Source: Gammaproteobacteria bacterium (lineage in GTDB: Bacteria > Pseudomonadota > Gammaproteobacteria > Enterobacterales > Alteromonadaceae). From it: a DNA stretch of 64,000 nucleotides. The stretch covers positions 1 through 64,000 of the forward strand of contig JAFLDV010000018.1 in NCBI GenBank assembly GCA_017302255.1, in the 5' to 3' direction. The position numbers and the translations under genes were made by a program. Under the pieces are notes generated by a model that saw only the letters and a list, made by a program, of their open reading frames with translations, ran no database searches and was not told where the DNA came from. Positions 37,801 through 49,902 of the stretch are shown here, in pieces (positions within the stretch are counted from its first letter, which is position 1; each line of letters begins with the position of its first letter).

Positions 37801-39396
37801 TTACTTTGCATCCGGCAGTGTCGGTAAGTACTTGGGCACCGCTCTTGGTTGCTCAATGCTTTTTGCCAGTTTAATCAGCAATGGTTCTGACCATGGCGCG
37901 CTAATCAAGCTGATACCAAGTGGTAATTCGCCATCAAAACCAGCAGGCATTGTCAAACTTGGGTAGCCCGAAATCGCTGCAGGCGCAGAAGTTCCGAAAT
38001 TAAACTGATCGCCTTTAACATGATCAATCGGCCAAGCCGGACCATAAGCAGGAGCAATAATCACATCAGCTCTCGCCAATTCGGTATCCAATAACCCTTT
38101 AGCCGCAGCCAAGTTACGACCACGAGCTTGGTAATACTCAGATTTTTGTGCTTCTAGGTCAATTGCATCAGCTTGTTCGAAGAACTCCTGACCATAAAAT
38201 GCGAGCGCTGCTTTGCCTTTTGCTTTGTTAAACTCGCGGATCTTTGCGATGCTATTAACCGCTGTCGGCGCTTTGTAATCGAGCAACCATTGATTTAAAT
38301 CTCGTTTGTACTCATAAATCAGCACCGTGAATTCATCTTTGCCAGCTTGCTCATCTAAATCAAACTTCTTGCTGCTGTGGACGGCAATACCTTGCGCTTT
38401 CAGTTGTTTCTCGACCTGATCAAGCATGTGGCGAACCGCCGGATACTCAAGATCATACTGGCGGATCAGCACCACCGATTTGATGGTGCGCTCAGCTGCA
38501 CCACCAAGTTTGTAAAATTGCTTCGCTTGCTCAGTAGCCAAGGCGTCAAGCAGGATTTCGGCATCGGCAACTGTGCGAGCCATCGGACCGGCAATGTCTT
38601 GTGAATTGGCGATAGGAATTATTCCCGCGCCTGATATGGCGCCAGCAGTTGGTTTGATGCCGACGACATTATTGATCGCGGCAGGGCAGGTAATAGATCC
38701 ATCGGTCTCCGTGCCGACGGCAACTAAAGTCAAATCTGCTGCAACAGCGACAGCTGAGCCTGAGCTAGAACCGCAAGGGGTTCTGTCGAGTACATAGGGG
38801 TTTTTGGTCTGGCCGCCGAGCGCGGACCAACCACTAGCCGAGCCGTTGCCACGGAAATTCGCCCATTCCGATAAATTAGTTTTACCGATGATGATGGCAC
38901 CTGCGTCGCGCAATTGTTGAACCAATTCAGCGTCTTGCTTTGTTAAAAAACCCTTGAGTGCTAGCGCCCCAGCGGTAGTGGGTAAACCGTCATTGCTGGC
39001 GATATTGGCTTTAAGTGCAACCGGGATCCCATGTAACGGACCACGGACTTTGCCAGCTTTACGTTCTGCATCTAGGCGTTTCGCCAGTTTCAGCGCATCG
39101 CGACTGACATCATTAAAGGCATGCAAGCTTGGGCCTTGTAAGTTTTTTTGTTTGATTTGTGAAAGGTAATATTGCGTCAACTGTTCTGCGCTTAATAGCC
39201 CTTGTTGCATGTGCTGTTGCGCTGCGCTGATAGTTAATTCACTAAGTTGTGGCTTCGTTTTTGCTTTATTTTCGGCGGCAACATTTTCCGCGCCACCATT
39301 TTCCGCGACAACAGGAGTTGCAAAACAAGGTGCAGTAACACCTGCGGTGGCAAAGAGGACGGCGGTTAAACTTAACGACAAAAGATGCTTTGACAT
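37801..39396 (-). CDS. Exported amidase (amidase-signature family)
   Basis: 531 residues. Signal peptide (about 1-26, ending PCFA), then a short low-complexity linker with repeated AEN (31-48), then an amidase-signature enzyme: Lys129 in ALKANIAS, Ser210 in CGSSSGSAVA and Ser234 in ETDGSITCPA form the Ser-cisSer-Lys triad. The fold hydrolyses amides or small peptides; the export signal suggests a periplasmic substrate. No pathway neighbours are present to narrow it down. Confidence 0.9.
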   Translation of the reverse strand: MSKHLLSLSLTAVLFATAGVTAPCFATPVVAENGGAENVAAENKAKTKPQLSELTISAAQQHMQQGLLSAEQLTQYYLSQIKQKNLQGPSLHAFNDVSRDALKLAKRLDAERKAGKVRGPLHGIPVALKANIASNDGLPTTAGALALKGFLTKQDAELVQQLRDAGAIIIGKTNLSEWANFRGNGSASGWSALGGQTKNPYVLDRTPCGSSSGSAVAVAADLTLVAVGTETDGSITCPAAINNVVGIKPTAGAISGAGIIPIANSQDIAGPMARTVADAEILLDALATEQAKQFYKLGGAAERTIKSVVLIRQYDLEYPAVRHMLDQVEKQLKAQGIAVHSSKKFDLDEQAGKDEFTVLIYEYKRDLNQWLLDYKAPTAVNSIAKIREFNKAKGKAALAFYGQEFFEQADAIDLEAQKSEYYQARGRNLAAAKGLLDTELARADVIIAPAYGPAWPIDHVKGDQFNFGTSAPAAISGYPSLTMPAGFDGELPLGISLISAPWSEPLLIKLAKSIEQPRAVPKYLPTLPDAK

Positions 39397-39615
39397 AAGA
39401 CTCGCTCTAATTGTTATGGGTTTATTCGGCTAATAACTGAACATAACACTAGCACAATTTTCGTATGCAGATTAATCGACCAACTCACTGATTTTAGGCA
39501 TGATTGTATGTTCAATTTAGCTAATGCAATACGTTGAACTATCAAGCGCAACTTGCGCAGTGACTCTGCTATCGACCAATTCGATATTTTTAGCAAGAAC
39601 AAAAGGTGAAGTTTC

Positions 39616-39641
39616 CGATGGCTGTGACTACACAGCCATCG
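39616..39641. terminator. Hairpin downstream of the second chemoreceptor
   Basis: CGATGGCTGTG and CACAGCCATCG form eleven perfect pairs with an ACTA loop, 12 bases after the receptor stop. There is no T tract on either strand, so it is a terminator only with help from other factors, or a 3'-end stabiliser. Confidence 0.5.
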
Positions 39642-39652
39642 AAGGGGGCGTC

Positions 39653-41680
39653 TTAGAAAGTAAAGCGAGAAATTTTTGCTTCTAAATGCTGGGCTAATTG
39701 TTGAATTTGGCCCGCAGTTTTTGCGGTAACTTGCGTGGCTTGGCTGTTTTCTAAAGACATTGCAGCAATTGCTTCGACTTTTTGTGCAACTTCAGCAGAC
39801 GCAGCGGACTGATCACGCAAAGTGCTGGTCATATGCATGACCGTTTGCTCTACTTCGTGCGAGCGGTCGCTAATGCTAGCTATCGCAGTGCCAGCTTCGC
39901 CAGCAAGTCCGACGCCATCTTGCACTAATGTCATGCCAATTTCCATGTTGTCGACCACAGCTTTAGTTCCGGTTTGGATCCGTTCGATCATTGCGCTGAT
40001 TTCACGGGTCGAAACTGCAGTACGGGCAGCTAGATTTCGAACTTCATCGGCAACTACAGCAAAACCGCGGCCAGATTCGCCGGCGCGAGCCGCTTCAATA
40101 GCCGCGTTGAGCGCCAATAAGTTGGTTTGATCGGCAATCGCTCGAATGACGCCAACAATTCCGGAAATAGCCTGAGCATCTTCACCGAGCGCCTGCACGC
40201 TCTGTGCTGCTTGTTGCACAGTTTGTGCAATGTTTTGCATGCTTTGTACTGTGTTATTAATAACTTGCGCACCTTGGGCTGATACTTTGCCAGAAAGCTC
40301 AGATTGCTGACGTGCATGCTGTGCGTTTTCCGCCATATGACTGATACTAACGGATAACTCCTCCATGGCTGCTGCCATTGAGTTCGACGCGCTAGTTTGC
40401 TCATTCGATGAGTTTGCTAATTGTGAGCTAGCAGATGCGACGTCATCCGCCACCGACATCATCGCTGCGGCGCTTTGTTTAATTTCTAACATCATGCCAG
40501 CGAGTGAGGAAGTCAAGCTCACCGCGCTGCTTGCTACGCGGCTTAATTCATCGTTGCCACGTTCACGAATGTGCTGACTGAAGTCGCCTGCGGCCAATAA
40601 GGCCATATCTTGTTCTAAACCTCTAGCGCGACGGGTTAAGTCCGTTGCAAAACCAGCAATAAGCCAAGCGACAGCAAGTAGAATAGCTATTCCTGAGAGT
40701 GTTTTAATCAACAGAGCGCGTTGTTCGGATACTAAGCGTCCTTCCAAACTTTCTTCCAAATATTCCATCGAAAAATGACTCAGTTGGTCAATTTGCTGGC
40801 GGATGTTATCCAGTTTTGCTAGCTGTTGACTAATTTCGCTGGCGTCAAATTTACCAGTCAATAGGCCCTGTTCAATCTGTGCACTTAGTTGTTCAAAATC
40901 TTTTTGTGGTTTTTGCCATTGCGCAGCGAGTTGGGCAGCAGTAGCTGGTGAAACATCACTTGCGAGCTCAATGTCGTTATTGAGGCGGTAGGTCAGACGA
41001 GGCAGTTCACGTTCAAGAATGCTATCGATCCGGCCCATGCGCTTAGCATCAATTTTACCGCTGGCGAGTGTGGAAACTAAGCCCAGACGCAGTTGTTCTA
41101 ACTGCTCATTTATGGCTGGAATAGTGTCGACGGCACTAACCATGATGTAGTAAATTTCGGCGTCCGGATCAAGTAATAAGCCGGTATCTCCGGCAATATG
41201 ATGACGAAATTCGTCAATCATTGTCGATATTTGAATGTGAGCAACGGCATTGCGGTTGCTATCAAATTGCTGCCACTTTTCATCAAGCTCCTGCCATTGT
41301 GTTTTGATTGCAGTCAGCTTATCACGCCATTGCTCGGCATCGCTTGAATGCGCTTTGTCGTCAAGGCGTTGTAATTCGGCAAGGACATTGCTGGAGATTG
41401 AATCGATCCGGGAAACAACAGTTTGGTCACCATTGATGAACTGTGAGGTCAGGACCCGATGCTGATTCACATTGTCGAGTAGCGGTGAAATTTCACTGAT
41501 ATAAGCTTTGCCCTTGAGCTCTTGTTTATCGCGGTCAATAGCACTCACGTCATTTTGTAATGACAGCAGTAACAAAAAGATACCGGGGATAATTGAGGCG
41601 AAAAAAATTAATAAGAATTTATTGCGAAAATTAAGCATTCTGGACAAGCGGATCGCTGGAGCGATAACAAAATAGTACAT
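39653..41680 (-). CDS. Methyl-accepting chemotaxis protein
   Basis: 675 residues, larger than usual through a sensor domain of about 280 residues between two membrane segments (about 22-40 and 325-347). HAMP follows, then the signalling hairpin with [19 protein letters not shown] intact and several predicted methylation helices. The sensor domain is rich in helices and has no motif I can tie to a ligand. No che genes nearby. The signalling half is similar to that of the other chemoreceptor in this window; the sensor halves differ. Confidence 0.93.
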   Translation of the reverse strand: MYYFVIAPAIRLSRMLNFRNKFLLIFFASIIPGIFLLLLSLQNDVSAIDRDKQELKGKAYISEISPLLDNVNQHRVLTSQFINGDQTVVSRIDSISSNVLAELQRLDDKAHSSDAEQWRDKLTAIKTQWQELDEKWQQFDSNRNAVAHIQISTMIDEFRHHIAGDTGLLLDPDAEIYYIMVSAVDTIPAINEQLEQLRLGLVSTLASGKIDAKRMGRIDSILERELPRLTYRLNNDIELASDVSPATAAQLAAQWQKPQKDFEQLSAQIEQGLLTGKFDASEISQQLAKLDNIRQQIDQLSHFSMEYLEESLEGRLVSEQRALLIKTLSGIAILLAVAWLIAGFATDLTRRARGLEQDMALLAAGDFSQHIRERGNDELSRVASSAVSLTSSLAGMMLEIKQSAAAMMSVADDVASASSQLANSSNEQTSASNSMAAAMEELSVSISHMAENAQHARQQSELSGKVSAQGAQVINNTVQSMQNIAQTVQQAAQSVQALGEDAQAISGIVGVIRAIADQTNLLALNAAIEAARAGESGRGFAVVADEVRNLAARTAVSTREISAMIERIQTGTKAVVDNMEIGMTLVQDGVGLAGEAGTAIASISDRSHEVEQTVMHMTSTLRDQSAASAEVAQKVEAIAAMSLENSQATQVTAKTAGQIQQLAQHLEAKISRFTF

Positions 41681-42031
41681 GCAGACCTCTGGATATAGCT
41701 AATTTCACAGTTGAAAGGGCGTTGCTGATACGCTTTGCAAATCCTGTGCACAATCAATCCATGTAAGCAGTGTAGACAGCGCTTAATGCATTTAGTCAGA
41801 GTATGCCAAAATTTGCGATATGCCTAATGTTTTAGCAAATAATTAAGGTTTTTTTGTTAGTTTGTTGCTGCGATCGTTCCAATTTAACTAGTTGATTACA
41901 TTGGTAATCTAGTTCCCGAGATAGGAATTGTTTGAGTCTGATATGTAGCCTCAGAATGCGAAGCTTAACTTAGAAAAAGCAAAGCCCCAGCAGATGCTGG
42001 GGCTTTTCAAATTAACAATCGTAAGACGAAT
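41681..42031. other. Intergenic region between gltD end and the second chemoreceptor
   Basis: 351 bases. It contains the gltD terminator (41972-42006) and the promoter region of the chemoreceptor, with AT-rich tracts at 41820-41860. No convincing flagellar-type promoter and no ORF are seen. Confidence 0.6.
41972..42007 (-). terminator. Intrinsic terminator of gltBD
   Basis: AAAGCCCCAGC and GCTGGGGCTTT form eleven pairs around AGAT; on the minus strand GC and five Ts follow. It lies 25 bases after the gltD stop. Confidence 0.92.
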
Positions 42032-43453
<1,422 letters not shown>

Positions 43454-46400
43454 TTACATCGCCTGAACTCGTAGCTCTGCTGACGAGCGGGCGCGGTGGC
43501 CCAGCAAACTATTTACATCGCTAGTTTTTGGTTTAACCAACTTAAATTGGCCTAAGCAGCTTTGGAACGATGACAGAATCTTGTGTGCACGTTCCGAGCC
43601 GGTGGCTTCAAAATGTTGATGAATAAGGCTACGCAAATGCTCCTGCAAAATTGGCGTGCTAATTTCTAAGCTTTCCACCAGTTCTGGGTTGATGCGTAAA
43701 TCTAAATCTTGATGTTCGTCATACAGGTAGGCAAAGCCACCAGTCATACCTGCGCCAAAGTTAACGCCAGTTTGACCCAACACCACAACGACGCCGCCAG
43801 TCATATATTCACAGCAGTTATCGCCAGTGCCTTCAATCACCGCAATAGCGCCAGAGTTACGAACCGCAAAGCGTTCACCTGCGCGGCCTGCCGCGTACAA
43901 ACGTCCACCGGTAGCGCCATACAAACAGGTATTACCGATAATAGTGGCGTTTTCTTTGGCAAAACTCACACCCTTCGGTGGGAAAACTGCCAGCTGGCCG
44001 CCAGTCATGCCTTTTCCGACGTAATCGTTGGCATCACCTTGTAATGACATGTGTAAACCGCCGGCATTCCAGACGCCAAAACTTTGGCCCGCGGTTCCGG
44101 TGAAGGAGACTTCTACAGGCTCTGTCGCCATACCTTGGTTGCCATGCTGGCGGGCGATTAAGCCTGAAAGTGCAGCACCAACTGAACGGTCAGTATTGCG
44201 GATCGGTAAACTTAACCGGCCGCCAGTTTTGTAGCGCACCATATCGCCGCACTTAGCCACTAAGGTTTGATTAAGCGGTCCAGAATCAAATGGTGGGTTA
44301 TTTTGCACGCAATACAATGGTTTTTCTGAGCTCACACCTGATGCTAGCAGGATAGGGGTCAAATCTAACTTCACTTGACGTGCAGTTTGACCTTCACGGC
44401 GACTGAGTAAATCGGTGCGGCCAATCAAATCGGTCAGCTCTTTAACACCCAATTGTGCCATTAGTTCTTGCACTTCTTGCGCGATGAACTTGAAGTAGTT
44501 CATTACCATTTCTGGCAGACCATTAAAATGGTCGCGACGTAAAGTCGCGTCTTGGGTGGCTACCCCGGTCGCACAGTTGTTTAAGTGGCAAATCCGTAGG
44601 AACTTGCAACCGAGTGCTACCATTGGACCTGTACCAAAACCAAAACTTTCTGCACCCAAAATTGCTGCTTTCACCACATCAACACCGGTTTTTAAGCCGC
44701 CATCGACTTGTAGACGGACGCGGTCACGCAGACCATTCTCCACTAAGGCTTGATGAACTTCGGCAAGACCAAGTTCCCATGGGCTGCCTGCATATTTCAC
44801 TGAAGTCAGCGGGCTTGCACCGGTACCTCCATCGTAACCAGAAATGGTAATTAGGTCGGCATAGGCTTTGGCAACGCCGGTGGCGATAGTACCAACACCA
44901 GGTTCCGAGACTAATTTCACTGAAATTAATGCGTCTGGATTGACTTGTTTTAAATCGAAAATCAGCTGCGACAAATCTTCAATTGAGTAAATGTCATGGT
45001 GCGGTGGTGGCGATATCAAGGTGACGCCCGGCACTGAGTAGCGCAAGCGCGCAATTTCGGCCGTGACTTTTTCACCAGGTAACTGGCCACCTTCGCCAGG
45101 TTTAGCCCCTTGCGCAACTTTGATCTGAATAACTTCCGCATTTACCAAGTAGTGTGGGGTTACGCCGAAACGACCTGATGCAACTTGTTTGATTTTACTA
45201 TTCTTTTCCGTACCGAAACGGCGTGGATCTTCACCACCTTCACCTGAGTTCGAGCGGCCGCCTAAACGGTTCATGGCAATAGCCAGTGCTTCATGGGCTT
45301 CTGGGCTTAATGCACCAATTGACATGGCTGCGCTGTCAAAGCGTGGATAAAGTGCTGAAGTTGGCGACACTTCCGAAATAGCAATTGGCGTTGCTGCGCT
45401 GGTGTTGATCTCCAGCAAGTCCCGAATATGCGCAACTGGTCGTTGATTTACAAAGTCAGCGTAAACTTTGTAATCTTCATAATCGCCACTGCGAACAGCT
45501 TTTTGCAGTGTTTGCACTACATCTGGGTTGTAGGCGTGATATTCACCATCATGCACATATTTCAGCAGGCCACCGTGATTCAATGGCTTGCGTTTAAGCC
45601 ATGCCATATTGGCGCGCATTTGCACGTCTTGTTGGAAATCATCAAAGTCGGCACCACCCAAACGTGATGGCACATCAGGGAAACATAAATCCATAACCTG
45701 ACGATTTACCCCAACGGCTTCGAACAAATTCGAACAGCGATAGCTGGCGACTGTCGAAATACCCATTTTCGACATGATTTTATAAAGGCCTTTATTGATG
45801 CCTTTTCGATAATTCAGTACTGCTTGGCGCGCAGAAATGTTGAGTTTGCCTTGTTCAACCAGCTGCTCCACTGTTTCATAGGCCAAGAATGGGTAAATAC
45901 CAGTAGCACCAAGACCTACCAACACTGCAAAATGATGCGGATCACGGGTAGTTGCGGTTTCAATAATGATGTTGGAATCACAACGCAGTTGTGCATCGAC
46001 CAAGGCATGATGGACACCACCTACAGCCATCGCCGCAGGGATAGGTAACCAACCTTGCTGAATACGACGGTCTGTGAGGATCAACAACACAACTTTATCT
46101 TCACGCACTACTCGAATTGCTTCAGCGCGAATACGCAAGATTGCTTGTTCCAGTGTTTCCACCGTCGCATCGTAGTTCAACGAAATAATGTGATGCTTGT
46201 AGTAGGTAGGATCCGCTGATTTCAGCTGTTTAAGATCCGAGTACATCATCACTGGTGATTCAAATTGAATACGTCGAGCATAACCTGCGGTTTCTGAGAA
46301 CACGTTATGTTCCCGGCCGATACTGGTTGCCAAAGACATTACATGAGCTTCACGTAACGGATCGATTGGCGGGTTAGTGACCTGCGCAAATTGCTGACGG

Positions 46401-47932
46401 AAGTAATCATAGAATGTGCGAGGTTTACGTGATAACACTGCCATTGGCGTGTCATCCCCCATAGACCCTACGGCTTCTTGCGCATCTTTAGCGAGCACAG
46501 TAATTACTTGGTCGATTTCTTCATAGCTGTAATTAAACAGCTTATGCATGACCAACATCTCATCGTCGGTAAATACGCGTTTGCCGATTAAATCGGTTTC
46601 AAACTGTTCGTAAGGAACTAAACGTTGGACGTTTTGGTTGAGCCATTGCCGATAGGTGTGACGGGCTCTAAGGTCGAGATCAATTTCATCGGAGCGCCAG
46701 ATCTTACCGGTCGAAGTATCGACTGCCAGCATCTCGCCCGGGCCCACGCGGCCTTTTTCCTGCACTTCATCAGGTGTGTAATCCCAGATGCCAACTTCAG
46801 AAGCCAGCGTTAGTAATTTATCTTTAGTAATAACAAAACGCGCTGGGCGCAAACCGTTGCGGTCAAGGTTACAAGCGACATGTTGGCCGTTGGTTAAAAC
46901 GATACCTGCAGGACCATCCCATGGTTCCATATGCATCGAGTTGAACTCGTAGAAGGCCTTCAGATCATCATCCATTACTTTGTTGCCTTGCCACGCTGGT
47001 GGCACAAGCAAACGCATAGCGCGGAATAAGTCCATGCCGCCGGCAAGGAACAGTTCCAACATATTGTCGAGTGAGCTCGAATCCGAGCCTTTTTGGCCGA
47101 CAAATGGTGCGGCTTGTTTTAGATCCGGCAGCAGTGGCGATGCAAATTTATATTGGCGCGCTCGCGCCCATTGCCGGTTACCGGTAATGGTATTGATTTC
47201 GCCGTTATGCGCTAAGAACCGGAACGGTTGTGCTAATGCCCAACGAGGCATGGTATTGGTCGAGAATCGTTGGTGGAATACGCAAATCGCAGTTTCCATC
47301 CGGATGTCGGCCAAATCTAGATAGAAGCCTGGCAAATCAGCAGGCATCATCAGACCTTTAAACACGGTTACTAAACATGAAAAGCTCGGGATGTAGAAAT
47401 CGCTATCATCCGGTAGCTGCTCAGCAACTTGTTTTTCGACTCGCCGACGCAGCATATACAGTCGACGTTCTAAATCGTGATCGCTCCAACCTGGCTGTGC
47501 GCTGACAAAAACTTGCATAATTTGTGGCAGTGATTCAAGCGCAATAGGGCCAAGCACCGATGAATCAATTGGCACTTTACGCCAACCGACTAAAGTCAGT
47601 GTTTCCCGAGTGATTTCGTCTTCGACGATCTGGGTTACAAGCGCAGCTTTAACCGGATCTTGGCTTAAAAACAGCATACCTACGCCGTATTTTTTACCCA
47701 ATACCCAACCATTTTCCTCGGCAACTGCCCGGAAAAAGCTATCTGGCTTTTGCATCAGTAGTCCGCAACCATCGCCAGTTTTACCATCTGCAGAAATGCC
47801 GCCGCGATGTTGCATGCGGGCAAGTCCACTAATAGCAGTTCTGACGATCCGGTGACTGGCTACACCCTCTAAATGCGCAATAAGCCCAAAGCCACAGTTT
47901 TCTCTGGCTTGGCTGTGGTGATACAACGCCAT
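43454..47932 (-). CDS. gltB: Glutamate synthase large subunit
   Basis: Transfers the glutamine amide to 2-oxoglutarate to make two glutamates. 1492 residues. The first twelve residues are a propeptide removed to expose Cys13 (CGFG), the glutaminase nucleophile. A central domain, the FMN-binding synthase domain and the C-terminal beta-helix (repeated GG motifs such as MTGGVVVVLGQTG) follow; the 3Fe-4S cysteines are in CKFLRICHLNNCATG. Complete. Confidence 0.98.
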   Translation of the reverse strand: MALYHHSQARENCGFGLIAHLEGVASHRIVRTAISGLARMQHRGGISADGKTGDGCGLLMQKPDSFFRAVAEENGWVLGKKYGVGMLFLSQDPVKAALVTQIVEDEITRETLTLVGWRKVPIDSSVLGPIALESLPQIMQVFVSAQPGWSDHDLERRLYMLRRRVEKQVAEQLPDDSDFYIPSFSCLVTVFKGLMMPADLPGFYLDLADIRMETAICVFHQRFSTNTMPRWALAQPFRFLAHNGEINTITGNRQWARARQYKFASPLLPDLKQAAPFVGQKGSDSSSLDNMLELFLAGGMDLFRAMRLLVPPAWQGNKVMDDDLKAFYEFNSMHMEPWDGPAGIVLTNGQHVACNLDRNGLRPARFVITKDKLLTLASEVGIWDYTPDEVQEKGRVGPGEMLAVDTSTGKIWRSDEIDLDLRARHTYRQWLNQNVQRLVPYEQFETDLIGKRVFTDDEMLVMHKLFNYSYEEIDQVITVLAKDAQEAVGSMGDDTPMAVLSRKPRTFYDYFRQQFAQVTNPPIDPLREAHVMSLATSIGREHNVFSETAGYARRIQFESPVMMYSDLKQLKSADPTYYKHHIISLNYDATVETLEQAILRIRAEAIRVVREDKVVLLILTDRRIQQGWLPIPAAMAVGGVHHALVDAQLRCDSNIIIETATTRDPHHFAVLVGLGATGIYPFLAYETVEQLVEQGKLNISARQAVLNYRKGINKGLYKIMSKMGISTVASYRCSNLFEAVGVNRQVMDLCFPDVPSRLGGADFDDFQQDVQMRANMAWLKRKPLNHGGLLKYVHDGEYHAYNPDVVQTLQKAVRSGDYEDYKVYADFVNQRPVAHIRDLLEINTSAATPIAISEVSPTSALYPRFDSAAMSIGALSPEAHEALAIAMNRLGGRSNSGEGGEDPRRFGTEKNSKIKQVASGRFGVTPHYLVNAEVIQIKVAQGAKPGEGGQLPGEKVTAEIARLRYSVPGVTLISPPPHHDIYSIEDLSQLIFDLKQVNPDALISVKLVSEPGVGTIATGVAKAYADLITISGYDGGTGASPLTSVKYAGSPWELGLAEVHQALVENGLRDRVRLQVDGGLKTGVDVVKAAILGAESFGFGTGPMVALGCKFLRICHLNNCATGVATQDATLRRDHFNGLPEMVMNYFKFIAQEVQELMAQLGVKELTDLIGRTDLLSRREGQTARQVKLDLTPILLASGVSSEKPLYCVQNNPPFDSGPLNQTLVAKCGDMVRYKTGGRLSLPIRNTDRSVGAALSGLIARQHGNQGMATEPVEVSFTGTAGQSFGVWNAGGLHMSLQGDANDYVGKGMTGGQLAVFPPKGVSFAKENATIIGNTCLYGATGGRLYAAGRAGERFAVRNSGAIAVIEGTGDNCCEYMTGGVVVVLGQTGVNFGAGMTGGFAYLYDEHQDLDLRINPELVESLEISTPILQEHLRSLIHQHFEATGSERAHKILSSFQSCLGQFKLVKPKTSDVNSLLGHRARSSAELRVQAM

Positions 47933-48021
47933 GACACATCCTCCAACCTGTCTTAAAAGTAAATAAAAATTTATAAAAAGTGAATTAATATTCTTGTTAT
48001 TCTAGTTTTTACGTCTGAAAG

Positions 48022-48050
48022 AAAATAACGGCATTACTTTCAAGGGTCAA
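48022..48050 (-). promoter_or_regulatory. Probable gltB promoter
   Basis: Read on the minus strand: TTGACC (48050-48045) and TATTTT (48027-48022) 17 bases apart. Confidence 0.55.
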
Positions 48051-48239
48051 TGGTTGTTAGAGTTTTTATTCTATTTTTATTTGGACGTCTGTGCGTATAG
48101 ACTCTACACAGGTATACCGATTTTTATCGAAAAATGCAAGCCAACTTTTGGCGAAAATCCGTGCGCTCGTCAGAATCGATTCTGCAGTATATTTCGTAAT
48201 TAAATTACAGAAATAGCCTGTTTTGCGGTTTTTAGGCAG

Positions 48240-48267
48240 AAAAAAAGCTGCCGAAGCAGCTTTTTTT
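48240..48267. terminator. Bidirectional intrinsic terminator after folE2
   Basis: AAGCTGC and GCAGCTT with a CGAA loop, flanked by seven As and seven Ts. It lies 30 bases after the folE2 stop on the minus strand and separates it from gltB. Confidence 0.92.
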
Positions 48268-48297
48268 GTAGGAAGAGCAAAAAATGCTATTCGCTAT

Positions 48298-49224
48298 TTA
48301 TGCGCGATAACCACCACTAATACCTTTAGCGGTTACAGCAACAGCGTCATGCGCATGCAGCGATTCATAGTGATTGACCCGCAGCCAGAAATCATCAAAT
48401 TCGCTAAGTTGATTTAACGCATGTTTTAAACGACGAGCCGCGTCTTCGCAGAACATCAGGTTTTGACCGTTTAAACGAGCAAACTCTTGTTCGTCTGCGC
48501 GTTTAACTGCCGCTTGCACTGGCGTTTTGAGCGCGTCTTCAATTGCATCAATTAAGGCGATAATTGGGAACTCAACAAGTTTGCTGTTCAGCTTAACTTT
48601 TACTTCGGCAACCGAGCGTTGGCTGTGTGGTGTCGCCACAATACCTTGTGTGGTGCCTAACCAATCAATTACGACGTCACGACTGATTTGCTGTTGTCCG
48701 TCGAATTTTGCCACAAATGCTTCTTGAATAAGTTGGCGAGCTAGTGCAGCAGAACATGGGCAAGTTGACGAATAAGGTACTTTCAGGGTGAGCTCAACCT
48801 GCAACTGTCCTGCCAGTACTTGTCCAGTAATAGTCACCGGATATGCTTTCCAGCCTTGTTTTTCGGTGATTAACGCTTTGCGGCGCAAATGCAGCTCAAA
48901 ATCGAATTTTACGAAAGCTTGGTCACTTAATTCTTCGTGGCTAGTAATAAAACCGTCCAACAAATTGCACAAGGTCGCATGGCTTAAAGTCGACTCGGTC
49001 GACAGCTCATCCAACAATAAGTACAAGCGGGACATATGAATGCCCTTTGCTTTCGGATCTTTGAGATTTACAAAGGCCTCTACGCTGGCGCTGACTTGAC
49101 GCGGCGCTTCTGAGGCCAGCGCCAACATCAGTGGCACTTCAATATTGCTCATACCAACCCAATCTAAAGTGCCTTCAGTTGTGGCACATGAATGGTTGGC
49201 TATATCTGGCATCGCTGTCGGCAT
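48298..49224 (-). CDS. folE2: GTP cyclohydrolase IB (FolE2)
   Basis: Converts GTP to dihydroneopterin triphosphate, first step of tetrahydrofolate synthesis (and of queuosine in some bacteria). 308 residues, the COG1469 type. Active-site Cys is in the [12 protein letters not shown] segment and the conserved Glu and His residues flank it ([12 protein letters not shown]). This family works without zinc and is often expressed under zinc limitation in organisms with a second cyclohydrolase FolE. I do not see a Zur site in the 100 bases upstream. Confidence 0.95.
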   Translation of the reverse strand: MPTAMPDIANHSCATTEGTLDWVGMSNIEVPLMLALASEAPRQVSASVEAFVNLKDPKAKGIHMSRLYLLLDELSTESTLSHATLCNLLDGFITSHEELSDQAFVKFDFELHLRRKALITEKQGWKAYPVTITGQVLAGQLQVELTLKVPYSSTCPCSAALARQLIQEAFVAKFDGQQQISRDVVIDWLGTTQGIVATPHSQRSVAEVKVKLNSKLVEFPIIALIDAIEDALKTPVQAAVKRADEQEFARLNGQNLMFCEDAARRLKHALNQLSEFDDFWLRVNHYESLHAHDAVAVTAKGISGGYRA

Positions 49225-49301
49225 GAAATCTCCAGGTTCCGTCGATTACTACTACATCAGCAGGCTTATCGCTGAAAAAGGGCGGCATTTTAACTCATTG
49301 T

Positions 49302-49327
49302 GCAAATTTGTCTTATGAAAAATTTGC
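49302..49327. repeat. Inverted repeat, 8-base arms
   Basis: GCAAATTT and AAATTTGC separated by ten bases, about 78 bases upstream of the folE2 ATG. It may be an operator or chance AT-rich symmetry. Confidence 0.4.
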
Positions 49328-49430
49328 GTGAGACCAATCCATTTTTTCGAGCAATCGAGCCTGCGAGTGATTCTGGCCCTCTGATATGGCGCTTTGAATC
49401 CAATTATTCAATAGCTGCATTCAGCGGTAG

Positions 49431-49469
49431 GTAAAATACCTGATTAAATCACTCAAGTATTTTACGCTT
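49431..49469 (-). repeat. Inverted repeat able to form a 13-pair hairpin
   Basis: GTAAAATAC and GTATTTTAC are perfect 9-base arms. On the minus strand the stem extends to 13 pairs with one G-U wobble and a nine-base loop. No T tract follows beyond the arm, so it is not a standard terminator. Confidence 0.45.
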
Positions 49470-49902
49470 TATAGTTACGCGCTGACAAGAGCACTGGATC
49501 AATCCATCATGCGCTGGACTGGTTTTTAGCAATTGCAATAGATTTAAATTAGAAACATTACATTGACGATATTTCGCCAGCACGTTAACTAGGGTAAAAT
49601 CGGCACTAGAAGTTTGCTCGAACGTCTTTATTGATAAGGCGTCTAGCGCTTATTGCGAAAATACATTCTGTAAAATCACAGCCAAAGAGACAGGTTTTGG
49701 CGGTAGTAGGTCGCGCTTCAGTGAATCGGCTTTTATAAAAGTTATTTATAAACAAATGATTGCAGCTGAATGCCAACTTCATTTCCATATGAGAATTATC
49801 TCTAATTGGCAAAGAAGTCAATACCAGTTAATCTATCGCAAATTTGTCGTAGTTAAATGACTACGGTTGTGGCCATGTAGGATATAACGATAAGAAGCCC
49901 CT

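Larger units (their letters stand above)
47933..48297. other. gltB upstream region and folE2 end
   Basis: 365 bases of AT-rich sequence. It carries the gltB promoter (48022-48050, minus strand), a likely 5' leader of about 80 bases, and the folE2 terminator. A pair of complementary words around 48116-48137 (CCGATTTTTATCG) may be a regulator site but I cannot name one. Confidence 0.6.
49225..49902. other. Long intergenic region between folE2 and the cyanophycinase-like gene
   Basis: 678 bases, the longest gap here. There is no convincing ORF (a 71-codon minus-strand frame at 49606-49821 has no recognisable family or good start). Two inverted repeats occur at 49302-49327 and 49431-49469, and two short AT palindromes (about 49734-49755) precede the plus-strand gene. 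It could hold a small RNA; the sequence alone does not prove it. Confidence 0.55.

Noticed and set aside
29712-41680. Similarity of the two chemoreceptor signalling domains as a recent duplication
   Set aside because: Only the universally conserved hairpin is shared; sensor domains and lengths (541 and 675 residues) differ.
49606-49821. 71-codon minus-strand frame in the folE2-peptidase gap
   Set aside because: No good ribosome-binding site, no family, and composition does not look like the surrounding genes. Kept only as part of the gap description.
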